64,000 nucleotides of DNA from Niallia circulans (GTDB taxonomy: Bacteria; Bacillota; Bacilli; Bacillales; Cytobacillaceae), in the NCBI RefSeq assembly GCF_003726095.1, contig NZ_CP026031.1:310001-374000 (forward strand). The letters are read 5' to 3'. The notes under the pieces are model-generated. The model ran no database searches. It was not told the DNA's origin and saw only the letters and a program-made list of their open reading frames with translations. A program made the position numbers and the translations under genes. Below are positions 43,550-52,874 of the stretch, one piece after another (the first letter of the stretch is position 1; each line of letters opens with the position of its first letter).

Positions 43550-45631
43550 TTGCTAGATGAACGATCATACCTCATTATCCAAAAAATTATGGAACGCCCA
43601 TTTATAGAAAAGCAAAACTTACAAGAACAAACGAAATTAACGCAAAGACAAATTGATTATAGCCTAGAGAAAATAAATAGCTGGTTAGCATCCCATCATA
43701 AAAAACCAATCGAAATAAATAGCTACAACCAAATTTCTGTTGACTATGAAACGAGGGAATTATTAATAAATGAGGTATCAAATACTATTCCAGTTGATGA
43801 GTATGTGTTAAGTAGTGAGGAACGGATACAATATATGTTTCTTTATCTTTTCATAAACATAGAGTATCTGTCGATAAACCATTTCATTGATGCTTTAAAG
43901 GTTGGCAAAACAACAATAATGGGAGATTTAAAAGCTTTAGCTGCAAAATTACAGCATAGGGGAATTTCTTTGGGATACAATCGGAAACAGGGATATCATT
44001 TGGTAGGAACCGAGAGCGAGATACGCTATTTAGGATTAAAGTTAATAGTAAAAGAATTAAATACAAATAATAACACCAAATTATTTGGCTATTTTTTACG
44101 AGAAAATCATCTTGAAAGCTACGAGCAAATGAAGCAAATTGTATTATTTTATTCGAATAAACATAAGATTCATTTTATCGAGAACAGGTTAACAGAATTT
44201 ATTTATTCCTTTTTATTTTTAAAGACAAGATTAAAAACGAAGGAATCTGTTAACTTCATCTATGAATGGAAATCGGTTAAATCTACAAAAGAATATCAGT
44301 TTGCAGAAGAGCTATTATCATTTTATCATTTGCAGAAGGAAGATAATATTTGCTACTTAACAGCCTGGGTACTAGGTCTAACATTAGGGGAGGCCGATGA
44401 ATATCGCGAAGATTTTCCACTTATTATGGACTTGGTTGAACATATCCGCATGCGTTTTGAATCTTTTTCCGGCATTCGCTTTGAACATCCAAGAGAAGTA
44501 TCTAAGCAAATTTTCCGGCATTTCCGATCTGCCTATTATAGATTGCTTTTTCATTTGCCAATCGTTAATCCACTGTATGAGAAGATTATAGAGGAATACA
44601 ATCATCTATTTACTATCGTGAATGAAACGATGAAGCCGCTTAGCGTGCTATTTAAACATCCTATTCCCGCCGAAGAAGTAGCCTATTTGACGATTCATTT
44701 TGCATCCTTATCCAGGAATGAAAAAGAGGGAAAGGTAAATAAAAAAGTAGGTGTGATTGTTTGTCCAAATGGAGTGGGGAGTTCCTCTATTACGCATACC
44801 GTTTTAAAGTCTATTTTTCCCGAGTTCACTTTTTTAGCTCCTATCGAAACACAACAGCTGGATAAAATAGACGTTGATTATGATTTGTTATTTTCTACCG
44901 TACCAGATATTCGCTTGTTTTATACGAAAAAACCTGTTTTTATTGTAAGTCCTGTTATGGATATAGCAGAAAAATATCGGTTAATAAGAGATGTTTATAC
45001 AGAGCTGGGGAATTCCTTTTTTAAATTGCCCAGTGTAGAATTAATTACGCAAATTGTGGAGAAGTATGCTGTAGTGAAAGAAAAAGAGCAAATGAAGCGA
45101 GAATTATACGAGTACTTTGCAGTAAATGAAAAAGTAGAGCTAAAAAAAGAGCAGGGACCAAATTTAAGTGAAATTATCTCCCCAAATCTTATTCAATTAC
45201 ATGTATTGGCAAAGAATTGGCAAGATGCCATTTCTTTATCTGCCTTACCATTATTACAAGAAAGAAGAATAACAGAAAATTATATTCAAAAAATGATCGA
45301 AAATGCTAGGAAAGATGGTCCTTATATGGTCATCATGCCAAATGTCGCGCTTCCCCATGCAAGACCAGCAGATGGCGTAAATCAATTATCCATAAGTATA
45401 GCTGTATTGAATGAGCCAGTATACTTTGATAAACATACTAATAAACCGGTTCAATTTGTCTTCTGTTTGGCAGCGATTAATCAGGAATTTCATTTGAATG
45501 CACTTTCACAGTTAGTACAATTGCTGGAAAAAGAGGAATTTTATCATATCTTAAAAACAAGTAATACTTCTGAAGAGGTTTTTGATTATATATGCTACCA
45601 GGAAGAAAATAATATAAAGCTAGTGCCATAA
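43550..45631 (+). CDS. PRD-containing PTS-type transcriptional regulator (MtlR/LicR/ManR-like)
   Basis: 693 residues. N-terminal helix-turn-helix pair (1-160, including HFIDALKVGKTTIMGDLKAL), two PTS regulation domains (about 190-400), an EIIB-like domain with phospho-Cys in VGVIVCPNGVGSSS near 405, and a C-terminal EIIA domain with phospho-His in MPNVALPHARPADG near 600. The EIIA part resembles the first gene of the operon. Activity is expected to depend on phosphorylation by HPr and the cognate PTS, so the operon would be induced when its substrate is transported. TTG start with TGGAG nine bases upstream; encoded after a hairpin at the end of the operon it probably controls. Confidence 0.9.
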   Translation: MLDERSYLIIQKIMERPFIEKQNLQEQTKLTQRQIDYSLEKINSWLASHHKKPIEINSYNQISVDYETRELLINEVSNTIPVDEYVLSSEERIQYMFLYLFINIEYLSINHFIDALKVGKTTIMGDLKALAAKLQHRGISLGYNRKQGYHLVGTESEIRYLGLKLIVKELNTNNNTKLFGYFLRENHLESYEQMKQIVLFYSNKHKIHFIENRLTEFIYSFLFLKTRLKTKESVNFIYEWKSVKSTKEYQFAEELLSFYHLQKEDNICYLTAWVLGLTLGEADEYREDFPLIMDLVEHIRMRFESFSGIRFEHPREVSKQIFRHFRSAYYRLLFHLPIVNPLYEKIIEEYNHLFTIVNETMKPLSVLFKHPIPAEEVAYLTIHFASLSRNEKEGKVNKKVGVIVCPNGVGSSSITHTVLKSIFPEFTFLAPIETQQLDKIDVDYDLLFSTVPDIRLFYTKKPVFIVSPVMDIAEKYRLIRDVYTELGNSFFKLPSVELITQIVEKYAVVKEKEQMKRELYEYFAVNEKVELKKEQGPNLSEIISPNLIQLHVLAKNWQDAISLSALPLLQERRITENYIQKMIENARKDGPYMVIMPNVALPHARPADGVNQLSISIAVLNEPVYFDKHTNKPVQFVFCLAAINQEFHLNALSQLVQLLEKEEFYHILKTSNTSEEVFDYICYQEENNIKLVP

Positions 45632-45658
45632 TAAGGGATGAGTGCTAGTAAAACAAGG

Positions 45659-45697
45659 AAGGCAAGGCACCGATGAAGAGAAGGTGCCCTGCCTTAT
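45659..45697 (+). terminator. terminator after the PRD regulator
   Basis: AAGGCA.GGCACC pairs with GGTGCC.TGCCTT around an 11-base loop, followed by a short A/T tail. Confidence 0.7.
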
Positions 45698-45881
45698 TGA
45701 ATTTCTGAATGGAACATAGGTACACCGTAGAACGGTCCACCGGATTACCTTATTGGGTGATGTGCTCTTGGCTGGCTACAACGATTTCGATGTTGTTTTC
45801 TTGGGCATATGAGATTTATCAAGACTTAACCAAAAGTTGATAGTGGAATAGTTAAATACAGTTGATATGAATAACTAATAA

Positions 45882-46006
45882 TTGAGTGTTTTGGGAAATG
45901 TATTTGAAAAACTAAAAAATTATATTAATGGAGAATGTGTAGAAAGCAAAACGATTACATATAAAGATGTATATTACCCAGCTACTAAAGACATTATCAA
46001 ACAAGC
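45882..46006 (+). pseudogene. fragment of a methylmalonate-semialdehyde dehydrogenase (IolA/MmsA-like) gene
   Basis: The frame reads KLKNYINGECVESKT, then YKDVYYPATKDIIKQ. This lines up with the N-terminus of Bacillus IolA (KLKNYINGEWVESKT, NPATKE), a roughly 487-residue aldehyde dehydrogenase. Only about 35 family residues remain before the similarity ends, so this is a relic. A different frame (46007-46141, 44 codons, containing YLRTHALVDLFAYIDVIL) continues to a stop but I cannot assign it. The 45698-46313 interval otherwise contains only degenerate sequence. Confidence 0.7.
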
Positions 46007-46313
46007 TCTACGAAGTCGCACTATCTGCGAACTCATGCACTCGTGGATTTGTTTGCCTATATCGATGTTATACTAACAATGTTTTATCGAGATAAATTCA
46101 CCTACTATTTATCCATCTTTTTGAGAGTAGGAAGATTTTGAAAATTCTATTACTGCTCTTGAAAATAGTTATTTTGTAAGGAATAACCAATAAAATTAAA
46201 TATAATTTTGTAATTTTAAAAGGTGACTATCATAAGAATAGAGAATAAATAAGAGTAAAATTTTCAGTAAAGATATTAGTTGGGGATGGTGGCAAGTTTA
46301 TTTTTAAATGAAT

Positions 46314-46327
46314 TGAAAACGCTTTAA
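46314..46327. promoter_or_regulatory. cre-like site before the AraC gene
   Basis: TGAAAACGCTTTAA matches cre at 13 of 14 positions and ends three bases before the GGAGGG ribosome site, where a bound repressor would block elongation. Confidence 0.55.
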
Positions 46328-46342
46328 ATAGGAGGGTTAAGG

Positions 46343-47221
46343 ATGACGGAAAAAATAATCGCACTCTATCGTTTAATGGATAAGGTGGAAACTTATGAAG
46401 ATTTTAGTTACCACTCTCATGATAGATATGAAATATACTACTTTCATGGGGGAGAATGTAAATATTTAATTGGTGATCGTATTTATCGTTTACAGGAGGA
46501 TGACTTAATTATTATGAATGGCCTAACATTACATCGAGCCTATCCTGAGCCTGGGGCTTATTATGAGCGCAGTGTGATTGAATTTTCTTCCGAATGGCTG
46601 CGGCCACTTTTAAACAATTTAAATGTCCCGGAACTGCTATCGCCATTTAATCAATTGAGCAATACTTTATTTCATATAAAAGATAAAGAACAGTCTGCTG
46701 AAGTAAAAGCATTAATAAAGAAATTGGCAGAGAAAGTGAAAAGATCCAAGGAAGAAAACGCAGGCGACGTTCGCTTCCAAGTGGGAGAGTTAACAGCGAT
46801 GCTGATGCAGCTTTTATTTAAGGTTTATGAGTTAAGTAAGCAGCAGCTTGAACATAATATTCATGCTGAATCTGATAAAAATCTTCATGTCAAAAAAATG
46901 ATTGAATGGATTGATACGCATTTCTGTGAACCAATCACGTTAGATGATATTGCCCATCATTTAAATATTAGCAAGTATTATATGTCGAGAATTTTTAAAG
47001 ATGTAACAGGATATACAATTATGCAATATATCATGAGCTGTCGAATAAACCGCGCCAAATATTTACTGGAGATCCATCCAGACAAATCGATTCTTGAAGT
47101 ATCTCTTGAATCAGGATTTGAAGATTCCTCTCATTTCAGTCGTTTTTTTCGAAAACAAATGAAACTAACTCCTACAGAATACCGTAATAGCAAAGCAATT
47201 CGTATGAAAAACACGAATTAA
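46343..47221 (+). CDS. AraC-family regulator with cupin sensor domain
   Basis: 292 residues. N-terminal cupin-like pocket (about 10-100: FSYHSHDRYEIYYFHGGECKY, IMNGLTLHRAYP), and a C-terminal AraC double helix-turn-helix (about 185-285: ITLDDIAHHLNISKYYMSRIFK and ILEVSLESGFEDSSHFSRFF). Presumably binds a sugar and controls the adjacent ABC transporter/oxidoreductase cluster downstream. GGAGGG six bases before the ATG; a cre-like site directly upstream suggests carbon catabolite repression. Confidence 0.9.
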   Translation: MTEKIIALYRLMDKVETYEDFSYHSHDRYEIYYFHGGECKYLIGDRIYRLQEDDLIIMNGLTLHRAYPEPGAYYERSVIEFSSEWLRPLLNNLNVPELLSPFNQLSNTLFHIKDKEQSAEVKALIKKLAEKVKRSKEENAGDVRFQVGELTAMLMQLLFKVYELSKQQLEHNIHAESDKNLHVKKMIEWIDTHFCEPITLDDIAHHLNISKYYMSRIFKDVTGYTIMQYIMSCRINRAKYLLEIHPDKSILEVSLESGFEDSSHFSRFFRKQMKLTPTEYRNSKAIRMKNTN

Positions 47222-47407
47222 GCTAAATTCTCCCACCATGTCTCTACAGCAACGATTTTTAAATATGATTATTTAAAAGAGCAATAAAAAACAATTTCTT
47301 CATCAGATTACACAATTCTATCCACGTTAAAAATAGATAACTTTCATACAATGGAATCAGAAGGGAACATAAACACGTAACCTCGATAAAAGTAATAGTA
47401 TTGTTTA

Positions 47408-47454
47408 TAGAAATGAGCATGCGAGATATAGTTAGTATCTCGTGTTTATTTCTA
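47408..47454. repeat. imperfect palindrome upstream of the ABC operon
   Basis: TAGAAAT pairs with ATTTCTA at the ends, and CGAGATA (47422-47428) with TATCTCG (47436-47442) in the middle. No T-run. Either an operator for the upstream AraC regulator or a leader hairpin. The 47222-47519 spacer holds no gene. Confidence 0.5.
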
Positions 47455-47460
47455 CAAAAT

Positions 47461-47474
47461 TGAAAGCGTTGTCA
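47461..47474. promoter_or_regulatory. cre site upstream of the ABC sugar operon
   Basis: TGAAAGCGTTGTCA matches the cre consensus TGWAANCGNTNWCA at all 14 positions, 46 bases before the first permease gene; CcpA repression is expected. Confidence 0.8.
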
Positions 47475-47519
47475 TATTGTGGTAAAAGTAAAATCGATTC
47501 ATTAAGGAAAGGAGATTTT

Positions 47520-48449
47520 ATGGAAGACAATCATGTTACGGCTACGGAAACCAGTATGTACATGGAGGCTGCGAAGAAGAAAAAGAAAAGAAGAACGACA
47601 CAATGGACATGGTATATTTTCTTAATTCCTAGTTTTTTAGGGATTTTGCTGTTTATGGTTTATCCAGTTATCGAATCATTTAGATTAAGTTTTTTTAAAT
47701 CAAATGGGACAATAGAAAGCTTTACTGGTTTAGATAATTTCCGCACAGTCTTAACATCAGGACCATTTTGGAATGCTGTATGGAACACTTTTTTTATCGG
47801 AATATTTCAAGTCCTAATCACCATTCCCTTAGGCTTCATTTTTGCTACCTTAATTAACTCTGTTGGAAAGGGAAAGAATTTCTTTAAAGTCATCTACTTC
47901 TTGCCCAATGTTACTTCAATTGTTGCTGCGGCCATGATCTTTCAATTTGTTTTACATCCAGAAATGGGAATTGTTAATTTTGCGTTAGACTCTATGGGTC
48001 TGCCGACTCCAGGGTGGTTTTCTGAACCTAGTACTTCTAAATGGGGCGTTATACTGCTAGCTGTTTGGCATTGGATTGGCTTTGTTATCATTATATGTCT
48101 TGCTAATCTTCAAGCAATTCCATCAGAAATGTATGAAGCTGCAAAAATTGATGGAGCAAGTGGGGTGCAGCAGTGGCTATTCATTACGATTCCTAATATG
48201 ACGGGGACATTTGCATTCTTATTAATAACGGGCTGGATTGGAGCTCTGCAACGTTTTAATGAGGTGTATGTAATCGGTGGACCAAATGGAAGCCCTGCTC
48301 GTTCCATTCAAACAATGGGAGCCTTTATTTACGAGCGTGGGTTTACCGGTTTTGAATTCGGGATCGCCTCAGCTGCCACATATATTATGTTCATTATTAT
48401 TTTAATTTTTACGTTTATCAACTTAAAAATATCGAAAATGAAAATCTAA
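47520..48449 (+). CDS. carbohydrate ABC transporter permease, MalF-type
   Basis: 309 residues from the ATG at 47520 (GGAG five bases upstream). A lysine-rich cytoplasmic leader (AAKKKKKRRTT) precedes six predicted helices. The EAA loop that docks the ATPase is MYEAAKIDGASGVQQWLFITIPNM near 205-228. It pairs with the permease encoded next to form the membrane channel. No ATPase gene is in the cluster, as is common in Bacillus, where MsmX serves several sugar importers. Confidence 0.92.
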   Translation: MEDNHVTATETSMYMEAAKKKKKRRTTQWTWYIFLIPSFLGILLFMVYPVIESFRLSFFKSNGTIESFTGLDNFRTVLTSGPFWNAVWNTFFIGIFQVLITIPLGFIFATLINSVGKGKNFFKVIYFLPNVTSIVAAAMIFQFVLHPEMGIVNFALDSMGLPTPGWFSEPSTSKWGVILLAVWHWIGFVIIICLANLQAIPSEMYEAAKIDGASGVQQWLFITIPNMTGTFAFLLITGWIGALQRFNEVYVIGGPNGSPARSIQTMGAFIYERGFTGFEFGIASAATYIMFIIILIFTFINLKISKMKI

Positions 48450-48468
48450 TTTAATGGGGAGGGAGACG

Positions 48469-49323
48469 ATGAAAAATACAATCTCCATGAAAAAGCTGGA
48501 AAGAATGACAGCCATTATAAAGTATATTGTTCTGTTCGTGTTTGGCATTGTTTTGATGGCGCCATTTGTTTGGATGATCAGCGTAGGGTTTGATCGAACA
48601 GCTAATATTGTTATGCCTTTTCCACCGAGGCTAATACCAGAAGCTATTTCATCCTTCAATTATGGGATCGTTTTTGAGAATGGAAGACTTATCCAGGCAT
48701 ATGTTAATTCCGCTATTGTAACTGTAAGTTCTGTCTTTTTAAGTGTATCTGCTTCTTTATTAGCGGGGTATGCATTCTCGAAAGGGAAATTCAAAGGAAA
48801 AAGAGTCTTGTTTATCATTGTCCTTTGTACATTAATGATCCCAATGGAACCACGGTTAATCCCTTTATATACTTTTTTTAATCAACTTGGCTTATTAAAT
48901 ACTTTTTGGCCCTTAATTCTTCCATCTGTTATTAGTGGAATGCTTATTTTTCTATGTAAACAGTTTTTCGATCAACTGCCAGATACATTAAGGGAAGCGG
49001 CACAAATTGACGGGGCGGGAGAATTTAAAATTTTCTTTCGTGTCTACTTGCCGCTGGCAGGTCCGATAGCAGCAACAATGGTCATTTTATCGTTCATTTG
49101 GAGCTGGAATGATTTTATGTGGCCATTAGTTGTTATTAATGATTTGAATTTGCAGACGATTCCGCTTTATTTAGCGAGTTTCTCGCTGGAAAATGGGTCT
49201 AGTCTCGGCGGGTTAACGATGGCTCTAGCAACAGTAAGTGTATTACCAATTGTCATTGTGTATTTATTTTTACAAAAATATATTATCCAGAGTATTGCCT
49301 TAAGTGGTGTCAAAGGGGAATAG
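48469..49323 (+). CDS. carbohydrate ABC transporter permease, MalG-type
   Basis: 284 residues from the ATG at 48469 (GGAGGG five bases upstream; the 48454 GTG lacks a site). Six helices; the EAA loop is LREAAQIDGAGEFKIFFRVYLPLAGP near 175-200, with the MalG-type C-terminus (LQKYIIQSIALSGVKGE). Partner of the preceding permease. Confidence 0.92.
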   Translation: MKNTISMKKLERMTAIIKYIVLFVFGIVLMAPFVWMISVGFDRTANIVMPFPPRLIPEAISSFNYGIVFENGRLIQAYVNSAIVTVSSVFLSVSASLLAGYAFSKGKFKGKRVLFIIVLCTLMIPMEPRLIPLYTFFNQLGLLNTFWPLILPSVISGMLIFLCKQFFDQLPDTLREAAQIDGAGEFKIFFRVYLPLAGPIAATMVILSFIWSWNDFMWPLVVINDLNLQTIPLYLASFSLENGSSLGGLTMALATVSVLPIVIVYLFLQKYIIQSIALSGVKGE

Positions 49324-49350
49324 AAGATTCAAAAAAATGGGGGTTGGAAA

Positions 49351-50718
49351 ATGAAAAAGAGGTTATTTTCTAAGACGGCAGCATTTGCTTTGGCATTGAT
49401 GATGGTAATAAGTGCTGTGCTTGCTGGGTGTAGTTCTAAATCAGGAGGTTCCTCAGGCTCCGATAAGGATGGAGAATGGGCGGGACAGCAAATAACTGTT
49501 ATGATGATTGGTGATTTTGCGATGGAAGACAAGACAGATCCGATTACGGGTGATTCAGTCAAAGGGGTAAAAGTGCTGAAAGAAGAATTTGAAAAGCAAC
49601 ATCCTGGTGCTACTGTGAAATTTGTTCTGATGCCTTGGGAAGGATACACGGAGAAAACCCAAGCAATGATTACGTCGGGGGAAGCAGATGTGTATCAAAT
49701 GCCAGGTGTTGCTGATTTTGCTCCACAAGGTGTGTTAGAACCATTGCAGCCATGGATTGATAAAGATCCAGAATTTGATTTAGATATTTTTATCGATAAT
49801 CAAGTAGAAGGTTGGAAAGCTTTAGGTCCAGATAGTAAGGAGTTAGATATTTTCGGGCTTCCATTTTTAGGAGATGCACGTTTTATCAGCTATGATAAAC
49901 AGTTATTTGATGAATGGGGAGTAGAATATTTGTCTGAGTATCCAACAATGGAGGAAGTCGCAGAAAAGGCGAAACAAATGACTGGGAAAAATCCGAAAAC
50001 AGGGGAGCAAAACTATGGGATTTGGTTCCGGGGTGACTGGTCATCAGCCTTCACTTTAGTCGATCTGGCGGAAGGACAAAACGGACAGTGGGGAACTGGA
50101 TTTGCCTGGGATGAGGTTGAATTTACTTTTAATTCAAAAGAAATGCTGAATGGCTTAAATTGGCTACTAGATATGCAAAATTATGCTCCTAAGGGCATTG
50201 TGAGTAACCAAGGCAATGAAAAATGGTTAACAAAAGAAAATAATATTGCGATTATGCTAAACCAGGGACCTGGCGATACGGTAAAATCAGCCTATGCCCA
50301 AGGACTTGGGGATCGAATTGCCATTTCGCAAGAGTTCAAGAATGATGATGGGCAAGGCGGATTATTTGCAGGAAGTCCAATCACTATTGCCAAAGACAGC
50401 AAGAACAAAGAATTAGCTTGGGAGTGGCTTAAATTTGCCACAAGTGATTTTGTTCAAAAATATGTCTATGAAGAACTTGGTTTAGTACCATCTGTGAAAT
50501 CAGCAACAGAATGGGATAGTGTGAAAGATCAACCTTTGATGCTCCCTGTGTTTGAAGCAATGTCTACTCCAATGACACCAAGATATCCTTGGGGCTCTTC
50601 ACAGCCACGCTATATTCTAACATCTGAAATTGAAGCCGCTTTAACAGGAAAAAGAAGTGCAGAAGATGCGCTGGAAAAAGCGCAAAAGGAAAGTACGGAG
50701 TGGGTTAAGAACCGCTAG
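49351..50718 (+). CDS. extracellular sugar-binding lipoprotein of the ABC importer
   Basis: 455 residues. Lipoprotein signal with lipobox VLAGC near 23-27, then a Ser/Gly linker (SSKSGGSSGSDKD). Family 1 binding-protein features: KEEFEKQHPGATVKFV, ITSGEADVYQMPG, ALTGKRSAEDALEKAQKE at the C-terminus. It captures the substrate for the two permeases encoded upstream. Twenty-seven bases after the second permease. Confidence 0.9.
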   Translation: MKKRLFSKTAAFALALMMVISAVLAGCSSKSGGSSGSDKDGEWAGQQITVMMIGDFAMEDKTDPITGDSVKGVKVLKEEFEKQHPGATVKFVLMPWEGYTEKTQAMITSGEADVYQMPGVADFAPQGVLEPLQPWIDKDPEFDLDIFIDNQVEGWKALGPDSKELDIFGLPFLGDARFISYDKQLFDEWGVEYLSEYPTMEEVAEKAKQMTGKNPKTGEQNYGIWFRGDWSSAFTLVDLAEGQNGQWGTGFAWDEVEFTFNSKEMLNGLNWLLDMQNYAPKGIVSNQGNEKWLTKENNIAIMLNQGPGDTVKSAYAQGLGDRIAISQEFKNDDGQGGLFAGSPITIAKDSKNKELAWEWLKFATSDFVQKYVYEELGLVPSVKSATEWDSVKDQPLMLPVFEAMSTPMTPRYPWGSSQPRYILTSEIEAALTGKRSAEDALEKAQKESTEWVKNR

Positions 50719-50828
50719 AAGATAGACGCTAATTTGCAGGAATGAGGCAGATGGGATACTAGAAACTAAAAAAAAGAAAAAAAGTGTATCCAGTCTGCCT
50801 GTTTTTTATAAAAGGAGGAGCATGTCTA

Positions 50829-51866
50829 ATGTTAAAAATAGCTGTGATTGGTCTCGGCGATATATCAAGTATTCACCTCTCTGCTATTCAAGCAAACCCA
50901 ACAGCTGAGTTAGTAGCAGTAAGTGATATCGATGAAACACGAAGGGAGAGTGTGCAGGGGGTAAATTTTTATACAGATTACCAAGAAATGCTGGAGAAGG
51001 AAACGTTAGATTGTGTACACATTTGTTTACCACATTATCTTCATTATCCAGTGACAAAAGCTTGTGTGGATAAAGGTGTTCATGTCTTGCAAGAAAAGCC
51101 ACTGGCTTTACACACAGAAGAAGGTCTTGAACTACTAAAACTAGAAGAGGACAACAAACAAGTGAAAATCGCTATTTGTTTTCAAAATCGCTTGAATGAA
51201 ACGGTTGAAAGACTACGGCAGATTATCGCAGAAAATAAGTATGGAAAAATTGTAGGGATCAAAGGGATCGTCACTTGGGCAAGGTCAAAATCCTATTATG
51301 ACAATAAGCCGTGGCGCGGGAAATTAGACTTAGCAGGTGGGGGAGTCATGATTAATCAAGCGATTCACACTTTAGATTTAATGCAGCTTTTGGGAGGGGA
51401 AATAGCGACAATAAGAGGAACTGTTGACCAACTTCTTGATTATGGCATTGAAACAGAAGATACGGCAGCAGCCAGAATAATTTTCAAAAATGGGATTAAC
51501 GGGTTCTTTTTTGCTACAAACGCGAATGGAAATAACTCAAGTGTAGAGCTTCAAATCGTCTGCGAAAATCAAAAGTTGACCATTAAGGACAATATGTTAA
51601 CGATTCTAGATGAAAATGGCAAAAAGATAGTGATAGAAGAAGATACTAAGCTTTATGGCTCTAAGTTCTATTATGGAGCAAGTCATAAAAAACTGATCGA
51701 TGGCTTTTATGCTTCTATTTTAGAGAATAGACAGGACTATATACATGTCAAAGATGCCTTGCCTTCCTTACAAATGATTGATGCGATCATCCAATCATCC
51801 AAGCTGAGGAGGGAAATCAGAATCGATGAAGTCCTTGTTTCCAATCGATGTTTAGGAGATATGTAG
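50829..51866 (+). CDS. Gfo/Idh/MocA-family oxidoreductase
   Basis: 345 residues from the ATG at 50829 (AGGAGGA nine bases upstream). N-terminal Rossmann fold (MLKIAVIGLGDISSIH), the family EKP motif in LQEKPLALH near 92, and the active-site region GGGVMINQAIHTLDLM near 165-180 with the catalytic His. NAD(P)-dependent oxidation or reduction of a cyclic sugar or polyol carbon, often C3. First enzyme gene behind the ABC importer. Confidence 0.88.
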   Translation: MLKIAVIGLGDISSIHLSAIQANPTAELVAVSDIDETRRESVQGVNFYTDYQEMLEKETLDCVHICLPHYLHYPVTKACVDKGVHVLQEKPLALHTEEGLELLKLEEDNKQVKIAICFQNRLNETVERLRQIIAENKYGKIVGIKGIVTWARSKSYYDNKPWRGKLDLAGGGVMINQAIHTLDLMQLLGGEIATIRGTVDQLLDYGIETEDTAAARIIFKNGINGFFFATNANGNNSSVELQIVCENQKLTIKDNMLTILDENGKKIVIEEDTKLYGSKFYYGASHKKLIDGFYASILENRQDYIHVKDALPSLQMIDAIIQSSKLRREIRIDEVLVSNRCLGDM

Positions 51867-52070
51867 TCTTTAGGAGATTATATTTATTTAAGAATGATAC
51901 CTTCTTTATTTTTGTGCACGATTGAGCAAATCGTCTGCGTTAAGACATTGAAAAAGCAATAGGGGTAAAATAATTGCCAATAATGAACAAGATTAGCTGA
52001 TGCGTTTCTCATTTTAGCGATTAAGATAGAGGTATCGACTTTTTATTTTACAAAAAAAGGAGCGAGTTCG

Positions 52071-52829
52071 ATGCATAATCAGTTTGCTGCCCAATTGTTT
52101 ACAGTAAGAGAAGAATTAAAGAGAGGAATTACCCCTGTATTTAAAGAGTTGAAAGAGATGGGGTGGGACGGGGTTCAGCTATCTGCATTACCTGCTGGCT
52201 ATGATCCGCATGAAGTAGCAAAGGCCTTACAGGAAAATAATCTAGGCACAGCTGGAATACATATCCCGCTTGATCGGTTAGAAAACGATTTAGACCAAGT
52301 AGTGGAGGAAGTAAAGCTATATAACACAAAAGACATTGTCTGCCCATTTTTACCAGAGGATGTAAGAAATCAAGACGGGTATGAGCGGGTAAAGGCGCTT
52401 TTGAATGAAGTGGCGGAAAAGGCACCAGAATTTCGCATCAGCTATCATAATCATGCCTTTGAATTTGATACAGACATGGATGGGAAATCAGCGCTGGAAT
52501 ATTTATTGGAGCCTACTTCCGATAATAAGATCTTTGCAGAAATTGATGTTTTTTGGGTGAAAAAGGCTGGAAAAGATCCGCTGCAATTTCTTAAACCCTA
52601 TGCAAATAGAATGCCAATCATTCATTTAAAAGATATGACAAATGATGAAAGACAAACTTTTGCAGAGGTTGGTACAGGGCTGATCGACTTTCCCCCTATT
52701 TTAAATTGGTGTAAAAAAGCTGGAGTCGAGTGGTATGCAGTCGAACAAGATATTTGTCCAGGAGATCCGCTGGATAGTCTCCGAATAAGTTTAGAAAATC
52801 TTAAACGTTTAACAAGACTTTTGCAGTAA
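52071..52829 (+). CDS. sugar-phosphate isomerase/epimerase-type TIM barrel protein (1)
   Basis: 252 residues of the AP-endonuclease-2/xylose-isomerase-like fold. Likely divalent-metal ligands lie in SYHNHAFEF near 125, AEIDVFWVKKAG near 155, IHLKDMTND near 184 and EQDICPGD near 225. Members include IolE/IolI-type dehydratases and isomerases and 3-keto-glycoside lyases. It sits between two Gfo/Idh/MocA genes, so action on an oxidised sugar intermediate is likely. A GGAG site precedes the ATG; the 204-base gap upstream shows no gene. Confidence 0.85.
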   Translation: MHNQFAAQLFTVREELKRGITPVFKELKEMGWDGVQLSALPAGYDPHEVAKALQENNLGTAGIHIPLDRLENDLDQVVEEVKLYNTKDIVCPFLPEDVRNQDGYERVKALLNEVAEKAPEFRISYHNHAFEFDTDMDGKSALEYLLEPTSDNKIFAEIDVFWVKKAGKDPLQFLKPYANRMPIIHLKDMTNDERQTFAEVGTGLIDFPPILNWCKKAGVEWYAVEQDICPGDPLDSLRISLENLKRLTRLLQ

Positions 52830-52874
52830 AGCTTTAGAAATGAAAAAGCGAGGTTAGGAAGGAGACGGAGAAGA

